The notes under the pieces: generated by a model
The model's input: the letters and a program-made list of their open reading frames with translations, nothing else
What the model was told of the DNA's origin: nothing
Databases searched by the model: none
Program-made: the position numbers and the translations under genes
Part shown: piece after piece, positions 32,690 through 42,763 of the stretch
Position numbering within the stretch: the stretch's first letter is position 1
Layout: the number at the start of each line of letters is the position of its first letter
Assembly (NCBI GenBank): GCA_963775505.1
Contig: CAVZIL010000004.1
Span: 206,517 to 270,516 of the forward strand
DNA from: JAIBJN01 sp963775505
GTDB taxonomy: Bacteria; Actinomycetota; Thermoleophilia; Gaiellales; Gaiellaceae
Direction: 5' to 3'
Length of the DNA: 64,000 nucleotides

Positions 32690-33979
32690 CTATTCGGCGG
32701 GCCGGCGCCGTGGTGCCCGCTCGAGCGCCGTCACCGTGACCCAGGCGGCGACGCCGGCGAGGATTGCCGCGGGAACGGCGTCTGCGCCGGCCGAGCCGAC
32801 AAGGAGCGAGCCGATGACGATGGACGCGAAGAGAAGTCTCGTGGCCGCGGCGCTGCCCGCCGCCGTCCCGGCCGCGACGGCAAGCGTGGGCGAGACGTCG
32901 AAGGCGATGACGGCGAACATGATGACGCCGATGCCGAGGAAGATCGCCGGGAAGACCTGGCCACCCCGGAAGCCGCACCCGAGGCAGATCGCGTAGGCAA
33001 GGAGCTTGGCGGCGAGGACGACGGCGAGCGCGCCGGCCGAGGTCTCCGCGACGAGGCCCGGGATCGACGCCTGGCCCGAGAAGAGGACGTCCTGGGAGTC
33101 CGACCCGAGCGCGTCGGCGACCACCGCGATCAGTCCGATCGCCAGGCCGCCGGCCAGGAGCAGTTTCCCCATCCCCGCGCGCCCTTCTGCTTCGGCCACC
33201 CGGCGGGCGAGCACGAAGCTCGCCTTGACGACCAGCGCGATCAGCACGCCCGCGACGACGGCCACGAGCAGGTCGCCGAGGTGCACCTCCTCGTAGGGCG
33301 GCAGCCCGGGGACGGAGAGCGTCGTCTCCTCAAGGCCGCCCCAGTTGCCGAAGCCCGTGAAGATGAGGTAGCCGATCGCTGCCGCGACGAGGCCGGGAAT
33401 GAGGAGCGGGATCAGGAGCTTCCCCAGCCCGAGGCCGGCCTCGATCAGCAGGATCCCCGCGGAGATGGGGCCGCCGAAGAGCGCCGAGATCGCGGCGAAC
33501 GCGCCGGCCATCGCCAGGATCTTGTGGTGAGCAGGGTCGACGTCGACGAAATGCGTGACCGCCAGGCCGACCGCCGACCCGAGCGCGATCAGCGGGGCCT
33601 CCGGGCCGAGCACCGCGCCGAAGGCCAGCGAGCCGATGGCCGCCAGGGCCACGCCGGGCATGTAGGCGACGGGCGTCGGCGAGGAGGCGCCGAAGCCGTC
33701 CAGTGGGCGGTGGCCGCCGTCCCCGGGCAGTAGACGCCGCGCGGCGAGGACGAGCGCGGCCCCGGCCACCGGGAGGAGGACGACGAGGAACCACGGCGGC
33801 GAGTCGTAGCCGAGCGCGTCGGGCAGGTCGTGCCAGAGCCAGTTCTCGAGCTCGTGGATCAGCGCGAGGAAGACCGCCGCGAGGAGGGCGGCCGGAATGC
33901 CGATGAGCGCGCCGAGCCCGATCAGCTTGAGGTACTGGGGGCCGCTGATGGACGGTTGCTGCTCGGCTGCCTCGGCCAC
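32690..33979 (-). CDS. ClC-family chloride channel/transporter
   Basis: 429 residues from a GTG start, ten or more membrane helices. The selectivity filter motifs are recognisable: GAVLGPEAPLIALGSAVG stands for the usual GREGPxV segment (EGP replaced by EAP), and GCGFRGGQVFPAIFLG is the GGxFxPxL motif. HKILAMAGAFAAISALFGGPISAGILLIE is the family helix that follows. EGP to EAP keeps the Glu expected of H+/Cl- exchangers, but coupling cannot be decided by eye. No CBS domains. Confidence 0.85.
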   Translation of the reverse strand: MAEAAEQQPSISGPQYLKLIGLGALIGIPAALLAAVFLALIHELENWLWHDLPDALGYDSPPWFLVVLLPVAGAALVLAARRLLPGDGGHRPLDGFGASSPTPVAYMPGVALAAIGSLAFGAVLGPEAPLIALGSAVGLAVTHFVDVDPAHHKILAMAGAFAAISALFGGPISAGILLIEAGLGLGKLLIPLLIPGLVAAAIGYLIFTGFGNWGGLEETTLSVPGLPPYEEVHLGDLLVAVVAGVLIALVVKASFVLARRVAEAEGRAGMGKLLLAGGLAIGLIAVVADALGSDSQDVLFSGQASIPGLVAETSAGALAVVLAAKLLAYAICLGCGFRGGQVFPAIFLGIGVIMFAVIAFDVSPTLAVAAGTAAGSAAATRLLFASIVIGSLLVGSAGADAVPAAILAGVAAWVTVTALERAPRRRPAE

Positions 33980-34079
33980 GCGCGGGACGCTACACCGGCC
34001 GGCGGTTGACTGTTCCTAGGCGCCGCTCGGTCGGCTCCTGCCATAGATACCGGACACCCCACGTCACCCGGAGGCCGCC

Positions 34080-36433
34080 ATGACCAAGCTGTTCAAGGGC
34101 GTCGTCAACCTCGACATCCGCGACTCGACGCCCGACTGGGAGCCGTTCCTGCAGCCGCAGGCGCCCGACGGCGCTCCCAACGTCCTCATGATCGTGTGGG
34201 ACGACGTCGGCTACGGCGCCATGGACGTGTTCGGCGGGCCGATCGAGACGCCGACCATGAGGCGGCTCGCCGACGCCGGGATCCGCTACTCGAACTTCCA
34301 CACGACGGCGCTCTGCTCGCCGACGCGGTCGAGCCTCCTGAACGGCCGGAACGCGACCTCGAACAACATGGCGTGCATCACCGAGGCGTCGGCCGGGTTC
34401 CCCGGGTTCTCGGCCCGCATCCCGTTCGAGAACGGGACGATCGCCGAGGTGCTGAACGAGCGCGGCTGGAACACGTACGCGATCGGCAAGTGGCACCTCA
34501 CGCCCGGCGAGGAGACGGACATGTCCTCCTGGAAGGGGCGCTGGCCACTCGGTCGCGGCTTCGAGCGCTTCTACGGCTTCCTCGGCGGGGAGACGAACCA
34601 GTGGTATCCGGACCTCGTCGAGGACAACCATCCGATCGAGCAACCGGCGCAGCCCGAGGATGGCTACCACCTTTCGGCGGATCTCGCCGACAAGGCGATC
34701 CGCTACGTCCGCGACGCGAAGGCGGTCAATCCCGACAAGCCCTGGTATATGTACTTCTGCCCGGGCTGCGCGCACGCGCCGCACCACGTCTTCAAGGAGT
34801 GGTCCGACAGGTACGAGGGGCGGTTCGACGAGGGCTACGAGGCGATCCGCGAGGGGATCCTCGCCCGGCAGAAGGAGCTCGGCCTCCTGCCGGAGGACGT
34901 CCGGCTCTCGCCGATCAACCCGCACGGGGAGCCCGACGGCGTCACTGGGCCCGACGGGCAGCCGTGGCCGCAGCTCGACTTCGTGCGCCCGTGGGGCTCG
35001 CTCTCCGACGACGAGAAGCGCCTGTTCGCCCGCATGGCCGAGGTCTACGCCGGCTTCGTCTCCTATACCGACCACGAGATCGGCCGCTTCCTCGACTACC
35101 TCGAGGACTCGGGGCAGCTGGAGAACACGATCGTCGTGGTCGTCTCCGACAACGGCTCGAGCGGCGAGGGCGGCCCGAACGGCTCCTTCAACGAGAACAA
35201 GTTCTTCAACAACATCCCCGACTCGGTCGAGGAGAACCTGAAGCGCATCGACGAGCTCGGCGGGCCGCAGTCCTACAACCACTACAACACCGGCTGGGCC
35301 TGGGCCTTCGACACGCCCTTCCCGTACTGGAAGCGCTTCGCCGGCTACGAGGGCGGGACGGCCGACATCTGCCTCGTCTCGTGGCCGGCGGGGATCGAGG
35401 CGCGCGGCGAGTCGCGCGGCCAGTACGTGCACGCCGTCGACCTCGTGCCCACGCTCTACGACCTGCTCGACGTCGAGCCGCCGGCCGTCCTCAAGGGGTA
35501 TACGCAGGCGCCGATCGAGGGCGAGAGCTTCGCCGCCAGCTTCGCGAACGCCGACGCGCCCGGGCGCGAGACGCAGTTCTACTCGATGCTCGGCATGCGG
35601 GCCGTCTACCACCAGGGGTGGCTCGCGAACACGCTGCATCCGCCCCTCTCGGGCTGGGGCAGCTTCGACAAGGACGTGTGGGAGCTGTACAACCTGGCCG
35701 AGGACCGGGCGCAGACGCGGAACGTCGCCGCCGAGCACCCGGAGCGGCTCGAGGAGCTGAAGGAGCTTGGTCCTACTACGCCGGGGTGTACAAGGGCATG
35801 CCGCTGGACGACCGCTCGGCGCTCGAGATCATCAGCACGCCTCGGCCCCAGCCGACCGAGCCGCGCGAGCGCTACGTCTACTACCCGCACACGGCCGACG
35901 TGCCGGAGTCGACGGCGGTCAACGTTCGGCGTCGCTCGTACACGATCGCCGCCGGTGCGACGCTCGACTCGACGGAGGTGGAGGGCGTCCTCTTCGCCCA
36001 CGGAGGCGTCGCCGGCGGCCACTCGCTCTACCTCCAGGGCGGCCGGCTGCACTACGTCTACAACTGGCTGGGCGAGAGGATTCAGAAGGTCAGCTCGGAC
36101 GTCGAGGTCGAGCCGGGCAAGCACGTCTTCACCGCCGAGTTCCAGAAGACCGGCGAGGACGAGGCGACCGGAAGCGCCGTCGGCACACTCACGCTCTACG
36201 TCGACGACGCGGAGGTGGGCTCGGCGGCCGACGTCATGACCCAGCCGGGCTTCTTCGCGCTCACCGGCGACGGGCTGTGCATCGGGCGCGACAGCGCCTC
36301 GCCCGTCTCAGCCGACTACGCGGCGCCGTTCCCGTTCACCGGCGGCGAGATCGACCGGGTCGTCGTCGACGTCTCCGGCGACCACTACGTCGACCACGAG
36401 AAGGAGGTGCTCGCCTACCTCGCGCGCGACTGA
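34080..36433 (+). CDS. Type I sulfatase (arylsulfatase family), frameshifted at 35767
   Basis: About 784 residues when joined. Metal-binding WDDVGYGAMDVFG (Asp41, Asp42) and the formylglycine motif Cys79-Ser-Pro-Thr-Arg in ALCSPTRSSLLNGR; GKWHL and DNGSSGEGGPNGS later in the active site. The first frame is good to LEELKE, then degenerates; protein sense resumes at WSYYAGVYKGMPLDDRSALEI in frame 2 and ends at 36433. One base missing near 35766-35768 explains it. The C-terminal 220 residues form the beta domain typical of long arylsulfatases. Matures only if the FGE at 36846 converts Cys79. Error or true inactivation cannot be decided here. Confidence 0.85.
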
Positions 36434-36473
36434 GCCGCCGCCGCAGGGCGACCTCTGCCATAGTCTCCCGCGA

Positions 36474-36761
36474 ATGTGCTGCCTCGTTCTCACTGCGGGT
36501 CTCATCGGCCCGCGTATCGCGCTCCTCCTCTGGTGGATATTCGGGGACCGCGTCGAGCTCGCGTTCGACTCGTGGATCTGGCCGCTGCTCGGCCTTCTCT
36601 TACTCCCCTGGACGACCCTTGCGTACCTGCTCGTCTGGTCGCCGGTCCTCGGCGTCGACGGAGCAGAATGGATCGTCGTCGCCCTCGGGTTCCTGCTCGA
36701 CGTGCTGACGTATTCGGGTCGAGCCGCACGCGCGCGCTACGGGACCTCGCAGGGCTACTAA
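36474..36761 (+). CDS. Small membrane protein, unknown function
   Basis: 95 residues, begins MCCLVLTAGLIGPRIALLLWW. Two to three hydrophobic helices (about 3-22, 32-56, 64-80) and a basic tail with a YGTSQGY end. Small proteins of this MCCL-GPR-WW type occur widely in actinobacteria and are of unknown role. It sits between the sulfatase and the FGE gene but shares nothing obvious with them. Confidence 0.6.
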   Translation: MCCLVLTAGLIGPRIALLLWWIFGDRVELAFDSWIWPLLGLLLLPWTTLAYLLVWSPVLGVDGAEWIVVALGFLLDVLTYSGRAARARYGTSQGY

Positions 36762-36845
36762 GCCGGAGACGGGTTGGTGGGCCGTCCCACAGGCGCGACC
36801 GACGTGACTCGGGACGGCTCCGGCGAGGTGGCGCGGGGCTCTCGG

Positions 36846-37782
36846 ATGCGGTGGGTCCCCGGCGGAGCGTTCGCGATGGGCTCCGGAGGACTTCTATCCG
36901 GAGGAGCGGCCCGTGCACCGCGTCTCAGTGGACGGCTTCTGGATGGACGAGAAGCCCGTGACGGCGGCCGAGTTCCGGCGCTTCGTCCGCGAGACGAAGT
37001 ACGTCACGGTGGCGGAGCGGCCGCTCGACCCCGAGCAGTACCCGGACGCCGACCCCGACCTGCTCGTGCCCGGTTCGCTCGTCTTCCGCAAGTCGGCCGG
37101 GCCCGTGGACCTCGGCGATTACCGCAACTGGTGGGAGTACCTGCCGGGCGCGTATTGGAAGCGTCCGGGGGGCAAGGGAACGACGGTCAGCGGCCGCGAC
37201 CGTCACCCGGTCGTCCACGTTGCGTACGAGGACGCGGAGGCGTACGCGACGTGGGCCGGCAAGGAGCTCCCGACCGAGGCCGAGTGGGAGTACGCCGCGA
37301 GGGGCGGCCTCGACGGCGCCGTCTTCGCCTGGGGCGACGAGCACTTCCCGGACGGGAAGGCGATGGCGAACACGTGGCAGGGCGAGTTCCCCTGGCAGAA
37401 CCTGAAGCATGACGGCCACGAGGGCACCTCGCCGGTCGGGAGCTTCCCGCCGAACGGCTACGGGCTCTACGACATGACCGGGAACGTCTGGGAGTGGACG
37501 TCGGACTGGTACGTCCCGCGTCATCCGGACGAGGTCGCGAGCCCCTGCTGCGTCCCCGAGAACCCGCGGGTGACCTCGCCCGAGGAGAGCTACAACCCGG
37601 GTCAGCCGGGCGAGCACATCCCGCGCCGTGTGATCAAGGGCGGCTCGCACCTGTGCGCGCCCAACTACTGCCTCCGTTACCGGCCGGCCGCGCGGCAGCC
37701 GCAGATGATCGACACCTCGATGGCGCATCTCGGCTTCCGCTGCATCGTCCGCCCGAACGGGAACGCGAAAGGAGCCGATTGA
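36846..37782 (+). CDS. Formylglycine-generating enzyme (FGE, SUMF1 family), frameshifted at 36885
   Basis: Oxidises the sulfatase active-site Cys to formylglycine. Start taken at ATG 36846 (RWVPGGAFAMGS is the family N-terminus). One extra G near 36885-36886 breaks the frame; in frame 1 it continues EDFYPEERPVHRVSVDG and is open to 37782. Diagnostic features: FWMDEKPVTAAEFRRFV, WEYLPGAYWKRPGG, HPVVHVAYEDAEAYATWAG, LPTEAEWEYAARGG, MTGNVWEWTSDWY, and the copper-binding catalytic pair Cys-x4-Cys in LCAPNYCLRYR (codons 37654 and 37669). The stop abuts the second sulfatase start by a single base, so the pair is coupled. Confidence 0.85.
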
Positions 37783-39324
37783 ATGGCCGACAAGCCGAAC
37801 ATACTCGTCATCTGGGGCGACGACATCGGGATCACCAACCTCAGCTGCTACAGCGACGGGCTCATGGGCTATCGCACTCCTAACATCGACCGCATCGCCA
37901 ACGAAGGGATGCGCTTCACGGATGCCTACGGCGAGCAGAGCTGCACCGCCGGCCGCTCCTCATTCATCACCGGGCAGAGCGTCTTCCGCACGGGGCTCAG
38001 CAAGGTGGGGCTCCCAGGGGCGCCGACGGGACTGCAGGCGGAGGACCCGACGATCGCCGAGCTCCTGAAGAACCACGGATACGCCACGGGGCAGTTCGGC
38101 AAGAACCACCTGGGTGATCGCAACGAGTTCCTCCCGACGGTACACGGCTTTGATGAGTTCTTCGGGAACCTCTACCACCTGAACGCCGAGGAGGACCCGG
38201 AGGACCCGGACTACCCGAGCCATCACGGCTTCGAGGAGTTCCAGGAGCGCTACGGCCCGCGCGGCGTGCTCCAGTGCAAGGCGACGAGCAAGGACGACCC
38301 CAAGGAGCACCCCCGGTGGGGCCGCGTCGGGAACCAGAGGATCAAGGACACAGGCCCGCTGACGCGCAAGCGGATGGAGAGCTGCGACGACGAGTTCGTC
38401 GGCGCCGCCGCCGACTTCATCGAGCGCCAGAACAAGAAGGGCACACCGTTCTTCTGCTGGGTGAACACGACGCACATGCACTTCCGCACATACACGAAGA
38501 AGCGCAGCCTGGGGAAGGCCGGCCGCTGGCAGTCGCCGTACCACGACGCGATGGTCGACCATGACCGGCACGTCGGGCAACTCCTCGACCTGCTCGACAA
38601 GCTCGGGATCGCGGACGACACGATCGTCATGTACTCCACGGACAACGGGCCGCACCGGAACACCTGGCCCGACGCGGGCACGACTCCGTTCCGCAGCGAG
38701 AAGAACACAAACTGGGAAGGCGCGTTCCGGATTCCGATGATGGTGCGTTGGCCCGGCAAGATCCCGGCGGGCGTCGTCTCGAACGAGATCGTCCAGCACC
38801 ACGACTGGTTGCCGACGTTCCTCGCGGCAGCGGGCGAACCCGACGTCGTCGAGAAGCTGAAGAAAGGCCACGAGGCCGACGGCAAGAAGTTCAAGGTGCA
38901 CATCGACGGCTTCGACCTCTTGCCCTATCTCACCGGGGAGGAGGAGTCGAGCCCGCGAAAGGGGTTCATCTACTTCTCCGACGACGGTGACCTCGTGGCG
39001 CTGCGCTTCGACAACTGGAAGCTCGTCTTCATGGAACAGCGGACGCGCGGGACGCTGGCGCTCTGGGTGGATCCCTTCACACCGCTCCGGACGCCCAAGA
39101 TCTTCAACCTGCGGACGGACCCGTTCGAGTTCGCCGACACGACGTCGAACACGTACTGGGACTGGCTCCTGAGCAAGGGCTACATGATCATGGCGGCCCA
39201 GGCGATCGTGGCCGAGTTCCTCGCGACGTTCAAGGACTTCCCGCCGCGCCAGAAAGCCGCCAGCTTCACGATCAACCAGGCTCTGGAGAAGATGGCGGAC
39301 GCGACCAGCGGGGCTCGCGGCTGA
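37783..39324 (+). CDS. Type I sulfatase with CxAxR motif
   Basis: 513 residues, intact. Metal site Asp13/Asp14 in IWGDDIGITNLSCY, formylglycine motif Cys54-Thr-Ala-Gly-Arg58 in QSCTAGRSSFITGQ (the CxAxR variant that bacterial FGE also accepts), then GKNHLGD, the second metal site MYSTDNGPHRNTW, and a WEGAFRIPMMVRWPGKIP segment shared by arylsulfatases that often lie next to FGE. No signal peptide, so cytoplasmic maturation and activity are likely. Directly follows the FGE gene and was probably its main client. Confidence 0.9.
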   Translation: MADKPNILVIWGDDIGITNLSCYSDGLMGYRTPNIDRIANEGMRFTDAYGEQSCTAGRSSFITGQSVFRTGLSKVGLPGAPTGLQAEDPTIAELLKNHGYATGQFGKNHLGDRNEFLPTVHGFDEFFGNLYHLNAEEDPEDPDYPSHHGFEEFQERYGPRGVLQCKATSKDDPKEHPRWGRVGNQRIKDTGPLTRKRMESCDDEFVGAAADFIERQNKKGTPFFCWVNTTHMHFRTYTKKRSLGKAGRWQSPYHDAMVDHDRHVGQLLDLLDKLGIADDTIVMYSTDNGPHRNTWPDAGTTPFRSEKNTNWEGAFRIPMMVRWPGKIPAGVVSNEIVQHHDWLPTFLAAAGEPDVVEKLKKGHEADGKKFKVHIDGFDLLPYLTGEEESSPRKGFIYFSDDGDLVALRFDNWKLVFMEQRTRGTLALWVDPFTPLRTPKIFNLRTDPFEFADTTSNTYWDWLLSKGYMIMAAQAIVAEFLATFKDFPPRQKAASFTINQALEKMADATSGARG

Positions 39325-39991
39325 CGGCGGCGTCCACTCACGAGGCGCTTCCCTCCTGGCGGGACACGGGCACGCGGCAGGCGATCGTCGAGTTCGTCGA
39401 GAGCGTCGCGAAGGACGTCCCGCCCGAGGAGCGGGTCGCGGTCTTCGACAACGACGGCACCCTCTGGTGTGAGAAGCCGATGCCGATCGAGCTCGGCTTC
39501 ATCCTGCGACGGCTCGCCGGGATGGCCGACCAGGACGAGTCTCTCCGCGAGCGGCAGCCCTGGAAGGCGGCCCGTGACAACGACTACGCTTGGCTCGGCG
39601 ACGTGATCGCGAAGCACTACGGCGGAGACGACTCCGACGTGAAGTGCTGATGGCCGAGGAGGACGAGCACGGCGGCTCCGTCGTCTACCTCGCCGAGCCG
39701 GACTTCTTCGACGACGGGCCGGTCAAGCCGGTGCGCATCTGGAGCCGGATCGGCCGGCGGCCGATCGTCGCGGTCGGCAACTCGAACGGTGACATCCCGA
39801 TGCTGCAGTACGCGGGCGGCCCGTCTCTTCCGGCGCTGCGACTGCTCATCCTCCACGACGATGCGGAGCGGGAGTTCGACTACGTCGCCGGCGCCGAGGA
39901 CGCCCTGGAACAGGCCGAGCGCCGGGGCTAGACGGTCGCGAGCATCAAGGACGACTGGGCCACGGTCTTCAGCAACGCCGCTCGACCCTGA
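39321..39991 (+). pseudogene. Broken HAD-family phosphatase
   Basis: Starts at or near CTG 39321, overlapping the sulfatase stop. The first part has HAD motif I, AVFDNDGTLWCEKPMP, and reads well to GDDSDVK at 39645. There the frame is lost (AAGTGCTGA for the expected AAGGTGCTG), and the region that should hold about 100 residues with the cap and motif II is missing. Sequence resumes in frame 2 at EDEHGGSVVYLAEPDFF and keeps motif IV, VAVGNSNGDIPML. At 39929 a TAG replaces the Trp expected in RRG-W-TVASIKDDWATVF, after which family-like sequence continues to a TGA at 39991. Three independent lesions: a genuine pseudogene. Confidence 0.8.
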
Positions 39992-40468
39992 TCAGACGTC
40001 GCTGACGTGCTGCTCGGCGCGAACCGCGTTCTCGAGCACCTCGCGCACCTGCGTGGGCTCGAGCAGCGCCTTGAACTCGAGGGCGCCGCCGGAGGAGCCG
40101 GCCGTGTCGATCACGAGCCTGCCGACGCCGAACATGCGGTCGAAGAGCGTCTGGTGCAGCGTGACGTCCTGGACGCGCTCGAGGCGAGCTGTCTGCTCGT
40201 GGATCGAGACGAGGCCGTGGCGAACGAAGACGCGCCGGTTCGTGATCGTGTACTTCCAGCGGATCGTCTCGAGGAAGCTCCAGACGACCGTGACGAGGGC
40301 GACGATGCCGACCACGACGACCGTCACCGTCGCCGACAGGTCCGCCCACACGCACACCACGAGCGCGAGGACCGTCAGCAGGACGCCGGGCACGAGGATC
40401 GCCATCCGCCCGCGCCAGGACGGCCGGCCGGTCCAGATCTCGCGCTCTTCCTCGGCTGCGACAGCCAC
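39992..40468 (-). CDS. PH-domain (bPH2) membrane protein
   Basis: 158 residues from GTG 40468; the frame extends to 40567 but the extra part is Arg-rich. EIWTGRPSWRGRM begins the domain, two helices follow (about 20-58), then ETIRWKYTITNRRVFVRHGLVSIHEQTARLERVQDVTLHQTLFDRMFGVGRLVIDTAGS, given here as its recognisable core, which is the YdbS/bPH2 fold. Such proteins occur in pairs in firmicutes; this one is alone. Function unknown, perhaps membrane stress. Convergent with the HAD pseudogene. Confidence 0.78.
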   Translation of the reverse strand: MAVAAEEEREIWTGRPSWRGRMAILVPGVLLTVLALVVCVWADLSATVTVVVVGIVALVTVVWSFLETIRWKYTITNRRVFVRHGLVSIHEQTARLERVQDVTLHQTLFDRMFGVGRLVIDTAGSSGGALEFKALLEPTQVREVLENAVRAEQHVSDV

Positions 40469-40625
40469 GGCCGGACGATATCCCGCCAGGCGGATGCGGC
40501 GCCAACGGCCGTTCGGGTTAACCGCACGGCGAGACGCAGGCTGGCCGCATTTCCCGCCCGGGCGCACGCAGGGAGAGTGGGCTCATGCACGAGCCAACCC
40601 TCTCTGCCCACGGAGGACATCCGAG

Positions 40626-42030
40626 ATGACACCCACGCTCGCGGTTACCAGAGACGACTCCACCGCCCTTCGCGACCTCCTCGACGGCGAGGTCGTCCTG
40701 CCCGGCGACCCCGCCTGGGACGAGGCCCGCCTCGCCTGGAACCTCGCCGCCGACCAGCGGCCCGCGGCCGTCGTCTTCGCCGAGTCGGTCGACGACGTCG
40801 TCGCGGTCGTCGACTACGCCCGCGAGAACGGCCTTCGCGTGACCACCCAGGGCACGGGGCACTTCGCGAACTCGCTCGACTCGCTCGCCGACACCGTCCT
40901 CCTGAAGACCGTGCGGATGCGGGGCGTCGAGATCGACCCCGAGGCGCGCGTCGCCCGCGTCGAGGCCGGCGTCCTTTGGGAGGAGGTCTCGCTGGCGGCG
41001 GCCGAGCACGGGCTCGCGGCCCTCGCCGGCTCCTCCGCAGACGTCGGCGTCGTCGGCTACACGCTCGGCGGCGGCCTCGGCTGGCTCGCCCGCCGCTACG
41101 GTCTAGCCGCCAACAGCGTCGTCGCCGTGGAGCTCGTCACTGCCGACGGCCGCCAGGTGCGCGCCGACCGCGACAACGAGCCCGAGCTCTTCTGGGCCGT
41201 CCGCGGCGGCGGGGGCAGCTTCGGCGTCGTCACCGCGGTCGAGTTCGCCCTCTACCCGGTCTCCGAGGTCGTACGCGGGCATCCTCTTCTTCCCGTTCGA
41301 GCGGGCGAAGGAGATCCTGAACGCCTGGCGCGTGTGGGTCGAGAGCACGCCTGACGAGGTGACCTCCGCGGGGCGCCTCCTGCAGTTCCCGCCGTTTCCC
41401 GAGATACCCGAGCCGCTGCGTGGGCAGTCGTTCGTCGTCGTCGAGGCCGCCTTCATCGGCGGCGAGGAGGACGGCGCCGCCCTGCTGCAGCCGCTCCGCG
41501 AGCTCGACCCGGTGATGGACACGTTCGCGATGATCCCTGCCGAGGACCTTCGGCACCTGCACATGGATCCGCCCGGGCCGGTTCCGGGCGTCGGCGACGG
41601 CATGAACCTCGTCGACCTCACGCCCGAGGCGGTCAACGCGCTCGTCGCGGTCGCCGGCCCCGGGTCGGGCTCGCCGCTCGTCTCAGTCGAGCTGCGCCAG
41701 CTCGGCGGCGCCGTGGCCCAGGAGTCCCCGGCACACGGGGCGGTCGGCGCGATCGACGCCGGCTTCGCTCTCTACGCCGTCGGCATGGCGGCCGACGCCG
41801 AGATGACCCAGCTCGTCGAGGCCCGTGTCGACGCCCTGCAGGCGGCCCTCGGGCCCTGGACGGCCGCCCGGGGCTACTTCAACTTCGCCGACAGCCCCGC
41901 GGAAGGCGAGGGGTTCTACCCGCCCGACACCTACCGCGGCCTGCAGTGGGTGAAGGCGGCGTACGACCCGGGCGAGCTCTTCCGCGCCAGCCACCCGATC
42001 CGGCCCGCAACACGGCGCGAGGTCGTCTAG
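40626..42030 (+). CDS. FAD-linked oxidoreductase (berberine-bridge type), frameshifted at 41271
   Basis: About 467 residues when joined. A GGAGG lies 10 bases before the ATG. FAD-binding type 4 domain: RPAAVVFAESVDDVVAVVDYARENGLRV, the QGTGHFA loop (normally the R-G-G-GH histidyl-FAD site; here T-G-H), GVVGYTLGGGLGWLARRYGLAAN, and ELFWAVRGGGGSFGVVTAVEFALYPV. An extra G at 41271 shifts the frame; frame 1 continues YAGILFFPFERAKEIL and ends at 42030 with YFNFADSP and WVKAAYDPGELF, the berberine-bridge C-terminus. The downstream ORF alone would be a non-functional tail. Substrate unknown. Confidence 0.83.
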
Positions 42031-42039
42031 CGTGCGCGC

Positions 42040-42759
42040 GTGCGGCTGACGCTCATCCGCCACGCGACGATCGTCGTCGAGCTCGGCGGCCTCCGCCTCC
42101 TCGTCGAGCCGATGCTCGATCCGCCGGGAGCGAGGCCGCCGGTGGAGGATTCTCCGAACGCGCGCGCGAACCCCCTCGTCCCGCTGCCGATGCCCGCCGA
42201 GGAGATCGTCGCCGGCCTGGACGGGGCGATCGTCACGCATCTTCACCGGGACCACTTCGACGAAACGGGCGCCCGTCTCCTGCCGCGAGACGTCCCGGTC
42301 TTCTGCCAGCCCGAGGACGCGGAGCACCTGCGCGGGCTCGGCCTGGACGCCCGGCCGGTGGGCGACCAGCTCGTCTGGGAGGGGCTCAGGATCGCGCGCA
42401 CCGGCGGGCGCCACGGGTCGGACGACGCGACGGTCGCCGAGCTCGCCCCCGTCAGCGGCTTCGTCCTCGACGGGCTCTACATCGCGGGCGACACGGTCTG
42501 GTGCTCCGCCGTGGAAGAGGCGATCGAGCGCCATCGCCCGCGTGTTGCCGTCGTCAACGGCAGCGGTGCCCGCTTCCTCACCGGCGGCCCGCTCGTCATG
42601 ACCGCGAAGCAGGTGGGCGAGGTGGTCGAGCGCGTGCCCACGGTCGTGGTCGTCCACCTCGAGGCGATCAACCACTGCCTCGAGACGCGCGCCGAGATGC
42701 GCGCCGCGGCCCCTGAGGCCCTCGTTCCCGAGGACGGGGAGACGCTCGAGCTCGACTAG
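42040..42759 (+). CDS. MBL-fold metallohydrolase (UlaG-like)
   Basis: 239 residues from GTG 42040. Metallo-beta-lactamase fold: LTLIRHATIVVELGGLRLLVEPML at the start, metal motif THLHRDHFD, GGRHGSD, the strand FVLDGLYIAGDTVW and a C-terminal VVVHLEAINHC with the last His. This is the layout of UlaG/YtnP-like proteins, which have varied hydrolytic or RNA-processing roles. It lies nine bases after the FAD oxidase gene, so the two may be an operon. Substrate not predictable. Confidence 0.82.
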   Translation: MRLTLIRHATIVVELGGLRLLVEPMLDPPGARPPVEDSPNARANPLVPLPMPAEEIVAGLDGAIVTHLHRDHFDETGARLLPRDVPVFCQPEDAEHLRGLGLDARPVGDQLVWEGLRIARTGGRHGSDDATVAELAPVSGFVLDGLYIAGDTVWCSAVEEAIERHRPRVAVVNGSGARFLTGGPLVMTAKQVGEVVERVPTVVVVHLEAINHCLETRAEMRAAAPEALVPEDGETLELD

Positions 42760-42763
42760 TCTC

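Noticed and set aside
40569..40606. Imperfect hairpin before the FAD oxidase gene
   Set aside because: Two 5-bp arms with internal mismatches; too weak to call a terminator or riboswitch.
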